From NCBI GenBank assembly GCA_001643675.2, contig LSRY02000002.1, forward strand, positions 2,211,501-2,275,500: a stretch of DNA of 64,000 nt, read 5' to 3'. Shown piece after piece: positions 1-12,495 of the stretch. Numbering within the stretch: position 1 is the first letter of the stretch; every line of letters begins with the position of its first letter. The notes under the pieces are model-generated. The model was not told the DNA's origin. It saw only the letters and a list, made by a program, of their open reading frames with translations, and ran no database searches. The position numbers were made by a program, and so were the translations under genes. The DNA is from Monocercomonoides exilis. Lineage: Eukaryota > Preaxostyla > Oxymonadida > Polymastigidae.

Positions 1-1134
1 CGATCAAAAACTGTATTTTTCATTGAATATATCATCCATAATAAGAAAAAATGTGATTATTCATATATTCATTTAGCCCTGCGATTAAATGCAATGAAAA
101 ATGAATGAAAAATAGATATTAAATGTCGGTGCATGAAAAAATGTGACTTCAAACGAAAGTGATTGCATTCGATGTGATTATATCCGGCTTTGACTGTAAT
201 TTGAAATCATGTAACAGTTTTTTTTAAAAATTCTTATGCAATTAACTGTGAACGAGAAAATATCACATTCAACGAAAATATTTTTGATTTCAACAATAAT
301 ATCCCTTTGATGAATGTGGATGAGAATAGCGAAAGAAAATGCAAGTGTGATGTTTTATGCACAAGAGCTGATTTAAGCACACACTATTATTCACTTTTCC
401 TTCAATTCACCTGGTGTTTGATTTCACGAACTTGCAAAAATCACATCATTCACCTCCAAGGAGAATTTTAATCAATACTTTTAAGAGTATGTGTCATTTT
501 GTTTATATCATCGAAAAAGTTTTTAATTGATATTGCAAATCACAATATGAAAGGTGAATGCAAAATTCGCTCCCATTTTCAAAATATTTCAATGTGTAAA
601 ACTTCATTTATCCTGTTTGAAAAATGTTTGATTCTATTACAATATATAAAAATCTGTGTGCAAATATTCTCATTTTGTATTAAATTTGGCAATTCCACAT
701 AAAATAATTATTTGGAGATACAAACAACAAAAACTGAAATCCGTAGCACTTCCATTATGAAACAATTAACTCAAAAAGTCACCGCCAGCCCAGGAATATG
801 AGATGCCAATGACCCCAACCACACGTGTGATGAACACTCGACCCAATCAAAAATCAAGAGAAAAGAATTCAATTACAGGTTGGAATAATTTCTAAAAGAT
901 ACAAACAACGAAACAAAATTGAAGAAAGAGAAATGGAATAAATACATATAAATATACGCAAACGAAAGTCAAAAAATGAATGTCTCCAAATGCACACAAG
1001 AAACAGCAAAAGGTAACATTTCAATGGCTTTTGCTGCTAGGAAAGTCATTCACCAAAACACAGCAACAGCATCTGCACATTTGCTCATTCTGCATCATCC
1101 AGATCGATGATCCTTCAAACATCTCCTCTCTCAC
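1..1134. other. Intergenic, no gene seen
   Basis: AT-rich sequence beyond the 3' end of the minus-strand beta-helix gene. It holds several loose copies of a TGTGATT-containing motif in the first 450 bases and only short, composition-driven open frames. I see no tRNA-like fold, no splice-delimited exon and no recognisable protein similarity. Confidence 0.6.
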
Positions 1135-4100
1135 TCAGCTGAACCAACTCTCGCTGCCATTGCAATTGCCACTGCTCACAATTCTGCTGAAGTTGCCTCT
1201 CCCCGCACCCCCTGCAACATCGATCGCATCCGATACAGTCAGCATCACCGACCCTGCTGGAAATCGCTGGATGAACTCTCGCTTCAGATCGACAAGCGTT
1301 GGCCTGCTCTGCCACCCAGGTGACAGGCACCCAGCAACCGTATCATTGAAGCACCCCAGAAGCTCTGCACCTATCGCTGGCCTCTCCCCATTCACAATCT
1401 TCTGCCCCGCCACCACTGCCTCGTACTCCCCAAACGGGATCTGCAGCGTCAGACACTCCCACAGCATCATCCCAATCGAGAACACTGCAGTCTTCTTCGT
1501 CGCATGCTGCTTTGCCCCGTTCATCAGCTCCGGCGCCTTCCACCGCAAGCACTCCTTCCTGAGACCATCATCATCCTCAAAGGCAGATGAAGGTGGTGGA
1601 GAGTGTGTGTACCTCTTGCTCCTTCTTGAGCAATCAGATGAAGATGTAATGACAGTGGAGGATGACGAAATCGAAGATGAATCTGAATTAGATGAGCAAT
1701 CTGAGTGCATCGCAATGCAGATAACCATGTGCTCTGAGAACAATACAATGTGTGGACTCAGATTGGCCAATGACTGAAGAGGTACTTCTTCCTCCTCAAA
1801 CGAGTGGAGTGCTCCGTTTGCCACCCAGAACAGGATCTGTGCTGCTGCCACCACTCGCTCCTCCAAAGTTCCGATCGCCATCAGCTTCTTCTCGTTCCTC
1901 CCATGAAGCATCATGAACAGCGAATCCCTCAGATCCACAATCAGCTTCTCATGAGGAGATGAACAGGCAATCGCATCCACCAGATTCGACATAGATGAAG
2001 TGGTCGGGCACGCATCTTCCATGCGAACAAATGTGGATTCTGTGTCTGAAGTGTCTGTTGTTGAAGTGGATGAAGTGGATGAGACGGATGGCGATGGCGT
2101 TCTTTTTCTTGTTTTCTCATCTTCTTCTTCCTTCTCATCGACCTTCTCCAGCATCCATTCTGGGATCTTATCTGAATCTCTCCCCAGAATATATTCAGTG
2201 GAACCACTCTCAGAAAGAAGATGCTCTGATGACTCTGAATGTTCCATATTCGTCTCATATATTCTTTTCTTTATCCGTTCTTCATTCTTCTTTTCAGCTT
2301 CTCTCTCCACTTTCCTCCACTGCTCCTCTGGTGACATCTCCATCGTCACCATCTCAAATGCCTTCGGATCCTTTCTGATGTTATCATTCACAATCTCTCT
2401 CAGATCTTCTGCTTCATTCTTTGCCTTCTTCCACCGAACAGTCGAAATTACAGCAATCACAAGAATCACAAAAAGAATTAGTCCCATCACAATTACAATT
2501 ATCGGCCAAACCGATCCTTCTTTCTTTCCTCCTTCAACAACTCTGTCTTTTCCAGTCTTTGGTTCTGTTTTGTTCTTCACAATCTGTGGAGATGTTACTG
2601 CCAATTGCTTTCCAAACAAAATCACCACTGACACCTCTGTTTCATCTCCAATATTTGAAAATTTTTCTGATGGAATTCTTCTAATCGCCTCGGTTTCTGA
2701 AACAAAACTGTTTTCATCAAAAGGATATGTCTCAACCAACTCCGCATCCCCTGTTTTATATACTAATCTGAATGACAAATCACAAGGAAGAAGAAGCGAC
2801 CCTTTGAATTTCACAACAATATGACTTCCATTTTCATTCACTGAAACATCTTCCAGTCTTGGAATGAAGAAAGGCGATGGACTTTCTGCAGCTATCCCTC
2901 CGAGTATACATCCATCATTCAAAATCCAAAGAGAAGAATTGTTTATTACTCCATCTCCTCCCTTCAAGCTCGAAATGTTCAGTGAAGAAGAATCTGAACA
3001 AATAATGTTTCGACGAAGCGAAGGATATTTTTCAATGAATGGATTGTTGTTTGCCAGCATTCCCATTTCAACAGCAGCTTTTCCTCCCTTGATTGATAAG
3101 CCTCCTTTCGATGAATTTTGAATCATAATCTCTTTTGTGTGAAGATTGGAGTTTTCTGCGTGGATCAGTGATCCATTCCATTGACAGACATCTGCTATTG
3201 TATTCATGTTCTCAGTTTCACATTCTTTCGCAAGCATTCCAAAAAATCGACAAGAATCCATTGAAACATCCTTCATATCATTCACCTCAACGACACTTCC
3301 TTTGTCAGATAGAGAATTGCAATTCGTGCAAGAACAGTTTGAAAACTCGAAATGAGCAGAGGCTGATGAAGCTGAGAAAACAGAAGCGCCTTCTGAATTC
3401 CTTGAACAGTTGTTCAATGATAAATCAACAAGAGTGATTGTTCCAGAAGTTATGTTCTTTATCGAAAAGATGCAGCCTTCAGACAATTTCACTCCATCTG
3501 CACATACTCCATTAAACATGACACTTCCACATTGCCCAAGCTCAAAAACATTTGCTATTGATCCGATCTGTTCAAGCTTCATGTTTGTGATATAAGTCTC
3601 TTCCCCATTGAACAAAAAAGAAGGATTCTTGAATGAAAGGAATGATATTGAGCAGTTGTCAGCATGAAGAATTCCACTTTCGATGCTCAGCAATGCTGAA
3701 CTGAGAACAATAGATTCAACGCTTTCTGATAGGCCAGCCGAAGAGAAATCAACAGATGAAAGAGAGAGCTGGCCACTTGTTTCATGGATAATTGAACTTC
3801 CAGAATACAAAAATGATTGATCAAAGTTGAATTTTAATCTTTCAATTCGAACATTCTCCGAGGTTGTGATAAGATTTTTCTCGTCTCCAACAATTGTTGA
3901 ATTCAGATACACAAAAGCAGCTGATTGAGATTTCAATGGGTGGATAATTACATCCTTTGCTTCACATTCTCCGACAACGACTGTCTCTTTAGAGATCAAC
4001 AGCTGCGAATATGATGAAGGAATGATGTGTTGAACTCCAATATCCAATGAGTGGCATGGTGCACTCAACTCTCCACATTGCTTGCTGTCTGTGTGATTAT

Positions 4101-7100
4101 CTGCCACTGAAGACACAAATATCGTCTCGCTCTGATATTTCATCACCCTCAGCAGAAGATCTTCCTCCCCAACAAAAGAGTCTGTTGTGCAGCCCCACAT
4201 CGCCCGCTCCTTCACAAACGGCGTTCTGAAATCCAAAAGGAATTGCTCATCTGCTATTTGTGTTTCGATTGAATGGCATCGAACATACACGTCTTTCCCT
4301 CTGAATGCAGAATTATCTCTGAATGTGATATTGGAAAGAACAAAATTCAGTAGTTGCTCAACCACCGTGGTGCATTCCAGAAACAACCACCCACCTCTTC
4401 CTGTGGTCGAGCAGAAGCACTCAGAAATCGTACAAAACGAGCAGTCAAAGTTTCCTTCCTCATTTAACATACAAAACATCCCTCCCCCCTTTCCACATCT
4501 TGTTCCACCACACTTCTTCATCGTTGTGTTTCGAATCACCATTTTCAATGGCTTGTGATCATTGCCATTTCGAATGATGGGAATATCATCTGTTGTGTTC
4601 TGGATGACTTCTTCGAATACACTCCACTCAATTACAAGGTCTTGCTCTTCTTCGTTTTTTCCTCTTCTTGAACTCTTTGAAATGCTCAATCCGCTTGCTC
4701 CATCCAGAACAATATTCTTCATCGTCAAATTTTTAATGTTCAAAATTGATGTTGACAAAACAGAAATTACATTCTTTGAAAAACAAAGTGATTGCAATGT
4801 TACAAATTCCAATTGAACTGTGCCTTCATCAGCTTTGATCAGCCCAAAATCAGTTATTTCTTCTCTGCTTTCTTCATTTTTTGTGAATGAGCAGTCTTTC
4901 AGGGTCAATAATCCCTCACTTGAGTCAACATGCATCAAAAAATTCACTCTATTTGCGAATGAAGATGGGATCGCAAAGTTGATCAGTTTGAAATTTGTAA
5001 TTCCAGAAATCTTCATTGCTGCTCCTTCTGATCCTTCAAGTGATGAGTGATATTCCAAAGAGCACATTTCTTCATCATCCGATTTTACTGAAATTCCACT
5101 CACATCAACACATTTTTTAAGAAGTCCTTTTCCAATGATGTTTATATTCCTTTCATTTCCTTCAGTCAATCGATCCAGAGAATAATCGATTGACAGGCAA
5201 GGACAATCCGAAAACCCACAGGTACCCATATCTTTCCCTTCGCTGCTGATAAATGCCTCTGAGCCGAGTGAGCGCCAGAAATAGACAAGTGGAATGGCAT
5301 TCTCTGTATCATTCCCATCAAATCCTCTCATTGAATTCAATGAAATATCTGCCAGATGCTCAGTCACAAATGGAAGTGAGGTGTTTGTGATGCTCTTTGT
5401 CAAGTTCGATGATTCAACAAACAGGTCATTTCCATATGTCGCAGCATTAGGTTTGCCGGCATAAAAAACAGGGGATGAAATCACAAATGAAGAATAGTCA
5501 TCAATAAACTTCAGTGCCACCCCTCCCCCAAAGCCAATCTTCTCTTCTCCAACTGGTGCTGTGCATCCTGTGAATGTGCATGAAATAATACTCATTTGAA
5601 TATTCCCCTTCAGCTGTACATTAACAGCCCCTCCTCTACTTTCATCAGCCTGCACAGAGCATCCATCAAATTCACATTCTTCAATATTTATTAGTGTGTT
5701 CGTATTTTCATCATTGCTGTTGTCAATGCTCACACAGCCTCCACTTCCAGCAACTCTTTCTATTTCTGTGAAACGGCAGTTCTTCATGTTCAACCAGGGA
5801 ATGTTCGTGAGCTCGATATTTGTGCTGCTTGCAGACAAAGAGATCAATGGATAATCGCTTATAGTGATTGATGAAGCAGAGAAGAAATCAATAACCAAGG
5901 TTCCAGACTTAACAGATAAGAACAGACATGCCAATTCAGATGAAGGACTTTGAAGAGAAAGAACGCAATGAGACAGAGTTAGTTGTGAAGAAGAAGAAGA
6001 AATGAAAATGGAGTGTGATGAAAGAGAAGGAGGAAGAGAGAAGATAAGTTTCGATAATTCTGTTTCAACGCTTGTTGTTATCATCGCTGAATTGGACGTT
6101 GAACTTGAATCGGAGACTGTCCAGCCACTTTGATCGTCTTTTCCTTGGATTTCGTGTTTCTGTTCACCAAATGCCAATTCATCGCTCGTCATAATCATTC
6201 CATTAACAACAATTTTCTTTTCACCTGTAAAACGTGTGAGGGAGTGCTTCAAGGTCAAACATGGGAATTGAACAATTCCACAGTGTGAGTGATCGGATGC
6301 CTCAGCATTACTCACATATATTTCTTCTGGGGTAGGAATGAGATAAATGCACAGTGGAATGGCAACACTGATGTTTCCATTGTCATATCCTCTCACTTTG
6401 TCAAAAGAATCCAATGAATTTGTCACGCACGAGATCTTTTGAGGATTTGCAATAGCCTCAAGATTTGGTGAAATGACGAAGATATCATTCCCCCACTTGG
6501 CTGTATTCGTTCCGAATGTGGAAGAAATCTGGAAATTGGGATTTTCATTCAGCAATCGAAGAAGAATTCCTCCCCCAAGACCATCTCTTGCCGAGCAAAA
6601 GCATCCATCAAAATTACCGCCTTCCACTTTCACTTCATTTTCATTCCCAACACATAGCATCATCGATCCCCCATCAGCAGATGTTGTACTTCCACATCCT
6701 TCAAAGATGCACAAATTCAGTTTAATGTTTGCCTTGTCATTCGAAAACGACATCACAGCTGCTCCGCTGGTTGTAATTTCTATCCCCTCAAAAACACAGC
6801 CGGAAAGTTTCAATGAAATTTCGCTTATTGAAGAAAGCAAAAACAACGAGACAGTGGAGATAGTCTGCGCCCAGTTCACATTATCCATCTGCAGCATCCC
6901 ATTCTGAACATCTATCAGCTCGGTGGCGAATGCTGTTTCTGTTGATTGTCCGCTTCCAGCAGATATATTCAGAGCGCTTATGCTCATCTCTCCTGTTCCT
7001 GTGATCTCAAACAGTCTTGAGGCTCGATTATTTTCAAATGCACAGTCATACACAAGAACAAAGTCTCTGACAGTCAATGTGCCTGTTGAGACAGAAAAAA

Positions 7101-8934
7101 GAGACAAACCAGATGCTTCAAATTCTATTTGAACTGTTGAACTCAAATCATTTTGGCCATATATTGTGAAAGAATTGGTGCCGCAGTCCACACTTTTTGT
7201 CTCTGAAATCGAACCTGTGAGTATCTCTATATCAGAAACAAATTCTGGAATCAGCTGAGTGAAACTGCGACTGATGGTGCAGCAAGGATGGCTTTCATCC
7301 AGCCCACATGCAAATGTGTCAATGCATTTTAGTTGCGAATCAATCGAAGAAACAAATCTCACATTTCCAAAATTATTGCGAAGCCAATCACTTTTGTCAA
7401 CAATTTTTGAAAAATCTGTGCTCACTCTATTTGATGTATACCTTGTTGAATAGCATGTGGAATCAATATTGTTTGCTGTCGATCCATGAAGAGCAATATC
7501 ATGCCCTCCTTTTTCGCATGCGTTATTATGGAAAAAGCAGTAAAAAAACAATGTTCCATTATTGTTACTATTAATTAATATGCCAACAGCTCCCGCTCCA
7601 CACATTGAATAACAATTGCAGAATTTGCAGTTCGAAATAAAAACTTTGTCCACAGGATCCCAATGCATGATTGCACCTCCTGTACTTCCAAGGGAATGAT
7701 TTGCTTGGCAATTGTCGAAAAATGAGTTGATAATGCTCTCTTTCTGCTTTTGAGTTATTGTTTCACGGAGAGCAACTGCTCCACCATCATTTCCAGAGGA
7801 ACAGTTATGAAATGAGCAATCATCAATAATTGACTGAACATATATGTTCTCTACCATTATTCCTCCTCCGCCATAATCTGTTGATGCTGCTGCTGTACAT
7901 TGAATAAATGATGTGTGCTGCACAAGGCATTCAGTGACTTTTAAAGCGTATATTCCACCACCTCTTGTTGAGGAAGCATTGCATCTTGTGAAAGAACAAT
8001 TTTCAACATTGAGAATAGCATCTGAATTATCATGCACATAAAGAGCGCCCCCTTGTTCGGCTGTGCAATCAACCCATTCACACATAGAAAAGGATTGACT
8101 TTCTGTTGTGTTCAGTTTTTCTTTTTTCTCAAGAGCATTCATTTCTCTATTCCCTCTGCGTGTAGTTGTGTTTCTGCAGATAAATTCGTATGAAGAACAG
8201 GATCCACCAGAGATCCCTCCTTCAAACACATTCACACACGAATAAATGAGGCAGTTCTCCATTGAACTTCGAAAACATGAATGTTCCATGCAATAATCAC
8301 TTTTCTTGGAAGATTTCACAGACATGTTCCTGAAGGGACTGTCATTGATCTGTTCGCTGTGGCTCTTTCCTGAAACAAGAAAATTGTCTGAAGAAGAAAC
8401 AGCCAGATCAGAAATGATGGAATTTCTCAAAACCACTGAATTCGAATCATCAGATGATAATACAAGGCTGTGAGAACATACATTCTTTTGTGTGATCAAA
8501 CTCAAATTTGTGAGGCAGATTGACCCACTTTGCAAATGAAATGGAGAATCTGATTTTTGATGGGAAATGCAGGAATCCAACATTACTCTCGACTTTTCAG
8601 TAATAAGCATCAAAGATGAAGATAAATGTTCAAATGCCAAAATTTTCAGTCCAACTGTAGAATTGCAGAATCCCAAAAATGTGTTTATTACTGCAGATGC
8701 TTCTGATTGCAATTTTTTCACTCCTGAGAATGAAGTCTGCTCAAATAAATAATAACCATATGTCTTAGAGAAAAACGATGTATCATTTGAATAGCCTTTA
8801 CATTAATAAAGAGAATTAAAGAAATAATAATAATACAAATGAATACCTTGGCTTTTCAATACTGCTGTTCCAGAGATATGTTTTTCTTGAAATGTCTGGC
8901 CAAGGAGCAAGTATGCCAAAAGGAACAAGTGCAT
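1135..8934 (-). CDS. Giant Pmp-like beta-helix membrane protein with cytoplasmic pseudokinase
   Basis: Two exons: 8847..8934 (ATG at 8934) and 1135..8795, joined by a 51-base intron (8796..8846, GTATTC...TAAAG, phase 1), giving about 2582 residues. Exon 1 encodes a signal peptide (MHLFLLAYLLLG). The longest uninterrupted frame starts with GTG at 8721 and misses this exon. Residues ~30-2120 form an extracellular region rich in N-glycosylation sites, with recurring GG[GA][IMLV] turns and short Cys-containing strands, as in right-handed beta-helix/Pmp proteins. Four copies of a signature CG-x(6)-[PA]C-x-[ST] recur every ~340-380 residues (near 7290, 6265, 5205 and 4068). One transmembrane helix follows (~2126-2149), then a basic/acidic linker with Ser/Thr runs. 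The C-terminus (~2300-2540) resembles a kinase C-lobe: RWKAPEL (near 1535) and a late WQSRPT motif. No HRD, DFG or glycine loop is visible, so it is probably a pseudokinase. I infer a surface adhesin or receptor; the ligand is unknown. Confidence 0.85.
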
Positions 8935-11900
8935 TCTTGTATGGAACCAAAATAAATTTTATTTTGAAAAATAAAATATTTTCTGGTAGATCAAAATGAC
9001 CCTTAATAAATTGTTTTCAACACTGTTTTAAAGGGTGAAAGCCTTCTTTCAACAATTATTTTGTGGCATTTGGAAAATATCCGAGACACTTTCAAAACAA
9101 TGCTATTTCTTCGGTTGTTGACAGGACAGAATCTGTATTTACTGATGCAGGGGATGAATTTTCATGTCGTTTCATATTAATAAATACGAAGTTTTTAAAA
9201 AAAAACCGAAAAAAATTGAGGATAAATCGAGAAATATTATGTATTTGGATAAATTCTTCATATTATAGGAATCTGCCTTGTATTGTTTGTATGGTAATAA
9301 TAAACTATCATTTTATTTGATATGGCTTTGCTTTTCGTAAAAAGATGAATTCCTCGTGTTTGGACTATTGAATGCATAAATAACAAAAAAATAAACTTAT
9401 CAAATAGAAATTGCTGTCCAATTAGAGATAAAAAAAAGCAATAAATTCCATGTCAAAATACACGCCATCTTAGTTTTCCCTTGAAAATGTGCTGTTTCGA
9501 ATTATTAGGTGTCTCTCCTCCCATTATTATTGAATGATTGGACTTTCTCTGTCGGATACTCCGTGTTTCGCTGAAAATAAAAGACATGCATCATTTCACA
9601 ACATCCCCTTTTTTGCTTGTGCTGATGCACTTTCATCTGAGCTATCTCCCTCTTTTCTGATGATCAACTCCTCTCCTCTTTTCGAAATTTCCACAAACTT
9701 TCATACCATTTTCCTGGTCAATTCCTCTTTCTCTTCTTAAATATCTATATTTTTCTCTTCTATTTCTTTTTTTACAAGTTGGAGCATTTGGAATGCTAAT
9801 AGATTCTTCTGTATGATTATGAGAAGAAGAAGAAGAAGGAAGAGAAAAAGAATATTTATGAATCATCATAAATCCACAAGAACTCAAAAAATTTCTGGAA
9901 AGAAGTGGGAATGCGTTTTGTGTGCTGTCAGTTGGCCAAAAAATATATTTTTTAAATAAGTTGATTTCGATTGGAGAAGAATTTCATTATCTCTTTTATT
10001 TTGACAGGTAGATTGGTGAAAATCAATAAAGCTCGATTTCCTCAAATCAACTCACTTTCTTTTTACAATTTCCTCTCCTTTCTCTTCAAAAATTGAAAAT
10101 GATAATTGCTCTCAATTTCTTTTCCATTTCCATCTTTCATTCAGCTCATAAAATCATCAGAAAATATCAATTCTCTCCTTTTCTTCATCTTTCTTGGTCT
10201 CTTCCAAAAAACATTTTCTTCTCAAAAAATACCCTTCTTCTAAGCCTTTCAACATTTCTCAATTTCCTTTTTCTTTCCCGCTTTTGACCTCTTTTCTTTC
10301 TCTTCAAATTCCATTTCTCCAATTTACCTCAAATATCTTCCTCGCCATCCCCAACTTTCTCTCTATATATTTTCTACATTTTCTTCTCCAAATCTCCACC
10401 TGCTCTTCCCCACCCCTTTGTCTCCAAAATTTCTTCCATTCAAAAACCCCTCTCGAAATATTAACATTCCATAAAACAATCAACAACCACTCCCTGCCAC
10501 TAATAATCCTCTTCCGTCTCTTCTCTGCCCCATACATCTCCTGTGCCTGGTGTTGGTGAGATAATCATCAAATACTTCTTTTAGTGTTTGAGAATATTAT
10601 TAAAGGAGATGATCATGGCCGAAAAGAAGAAACGTCTCTGGACATCCACCACAATGTGTACGGGCTGAAAAGACCCTTCAGTGAGATACACGATGTATTT
10701 TGTGGAGATGCATCCCATGCTGTATTCAACCATTCTGAGACTGAAATAAAGAGATTGAATTTTTGGAATGATGATGGCTGTGGAAATATGCATTCTGGAA
10801 AAAAACAGTCGAGGGCAGTTTGGTCTTTATTTATTTTTCTATATTTGAATATTAACCTGTTGAATGTTTTTGTGTTGTTTTCAGGGCAGGAGGTGGAAAA
10901 GAATGAAAATGAATGAAAGCGTGATATCTCGTTATGCAGGGTGGCTATCGAGCTGAGTCAGCGAATTTATATGGAAAGTGCCCAGGGTGAAGGGATTGGG
11001 AAGGGAATTGGAGTTATATTTTCATACGCAAAACAATGATATTTTTCAATGATGAGGGTGGAATTTGAGCAAAATGCATGAATTTCACATTTTTCAGAAG
11101 AGCAAGAAATCGATGCGTTTGATGGAGAAACAACTGATGGAAAGGATGGTTGAGAATCAGATGATGAAACATTCGAAAAAGGAAGGAATAATGAATTTTT
11201 ATTGGAGGGAAACAGATACCAACTGAATAAAATATAGACATTGGCTTAAAAATAGGTTCTGAAGGTTTGATATTGTTATTTTTTTGAAGTGATTATTATT
11301 TTGTTTTAAGAATGCAGAAAGGATGAGGGATTAGATTGCTTTGAAGAAGAAGAAAAGTGGGGAAGGAAAAATAGGACAGAAAGATGAAATTCAAGATATT
11401 TCGAAGATGCCTGGAATCGAGCTTTGACAAAGAATTATTTTTGAGGAAAGATGATTTTTTTGTGAAAGAAGGAGAAGTGAAAAATTGAAAGAAATGGAAT
11501 GAAAAAGGAATTGCTCAATCTTTCCTATTTTTTGTTGGAAAGAAAGAAAGAATCAAATTGAAATTGTTATGAATTCAAAGGATATTATACACCAGAAGAA
11601 GACAAAATCCTGAAGAAGAGAATTTCAATGAATTTCTCCGTTGAATTAATCGGATCCCATTTTCACAACTTACGACTTCCAATCATCTTATGCAATTTAT
11701 TAATCATCATCTTCTTCAAATGCTTCAATATCATATCGGTGACTTCTACTGCATATTATTTGCTTCCTTCAATTGAAATTCAACAAATTATCTGTCTGCA
11801 TCTGAGATAATTAGAGAAATGAAGGACTTCCAAAAAGGAGAAGAAAATGAATGAATGAAGAACAAAAGTTAGACCAGTTAATAAAGCGAAAGAGAAAGAG

Positions 11901-12495
11901 GCTGATGATAAAAGCAATAAGCGCAAATAGATTCCACCTTTGAAAGAGCCTATTGCATGTAAATTAGAGCACTTGAAATGAAATTAGCATTAACCTTAAT
12001 TCAAAGGGTACCTTTCATCGCTACATTGCAGTTGTTTCCCAATCAACAAAAATAGAAAAAAAGTACATTTCAGCATGCCCGTCACTTGTCCACATACATC
12101 ATCACTTGCTGTATTTTGGTATTAAATTTTATCTTTATAAAAATTTCATTTCGAAATTAAAAATTAAAAAGAAAAGAAAAGAAAAGAAATAAATAGAATA
12201 ATTTTAAAATGACGTGAAGAATTATTCCGAACCTGACTTTGGACCTTGACTAACTGCAACACATTTTTCAAAATCAACGGAGTCAAAAAAATAAAGCTAT
12301 CATAAAAAAATGAATTTTTATTTGTAACAGATTCTGAACAACAAAGAAAAATTGTAAATTTCTTGTGCTCGAGGTATGCCTTCTTTTTTAAAAAATAAAA
12401 CAAATCATCAACAATTAAATACTTTCTATTTTAGATAACATTTTCAATGCCTTATAAAAATTTGGCTAGAGCAAATCTTCGTTGAAAAAGGTGCA
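8935..12495. other. Long gene-poor interval with strand-asymmetric composition
   Basis: The plus strand is pyrimidine-rich from about 9620 to 10560 and purine-rich from about 10580 to 11620, a switch often produced by coding or formerly coding sequence. The best candidate exons are at 10584-10956, annotated separately. Other coding-like fragments lie at 11098-11226 and 11575-11640 (plus). I found no tRNA or rRNA. The last ~400 bases before 12495 are plain AT-rich 3' flank of the PDS5 gene. Confidence 0.5.
10584..10956 (+). CDS. Candidate small two-exon gene (5' end unresolved)
   Basis: I do not recognise the product. A stretch of coding-like, relatively GC-rich sequence (10584..10817) is followed by a very intron-like segment at 10818..10884: donor GTTTGG, a TATTAAC branch-point-like site, and a TTTTCAG acceptor. 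A second exon, 10885..10956, ends in TGA. Both splice phases are 0, so the frame continues across the junction (...KKQSRA | GRRWKRMK...). Reading through without splicing would instead end at 10916. No convincing in-frame ATG lies at the 5' end; a possible acceptor (TTCTTTTAG) ends just before the exon, so an upstream exon may exist or the gene may be decayed. The visible product is about 101 residues, Asp/His-rich then basic. Confidence 0.3.

Noticed and set aside
980-1777. 265-codon plus-strand open frame
   Set aside because: It overlaps the kinase-like end of the minus-strand beta-helix gene, whose protein shows clear conserved motifs; the plus frame has none.
8719-8721. GTG as start of the first beta-helix protein
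   Set aside because: This is a eukaryotic gene, and an upstream ATG exon with a signal peptide splices in the right phase.
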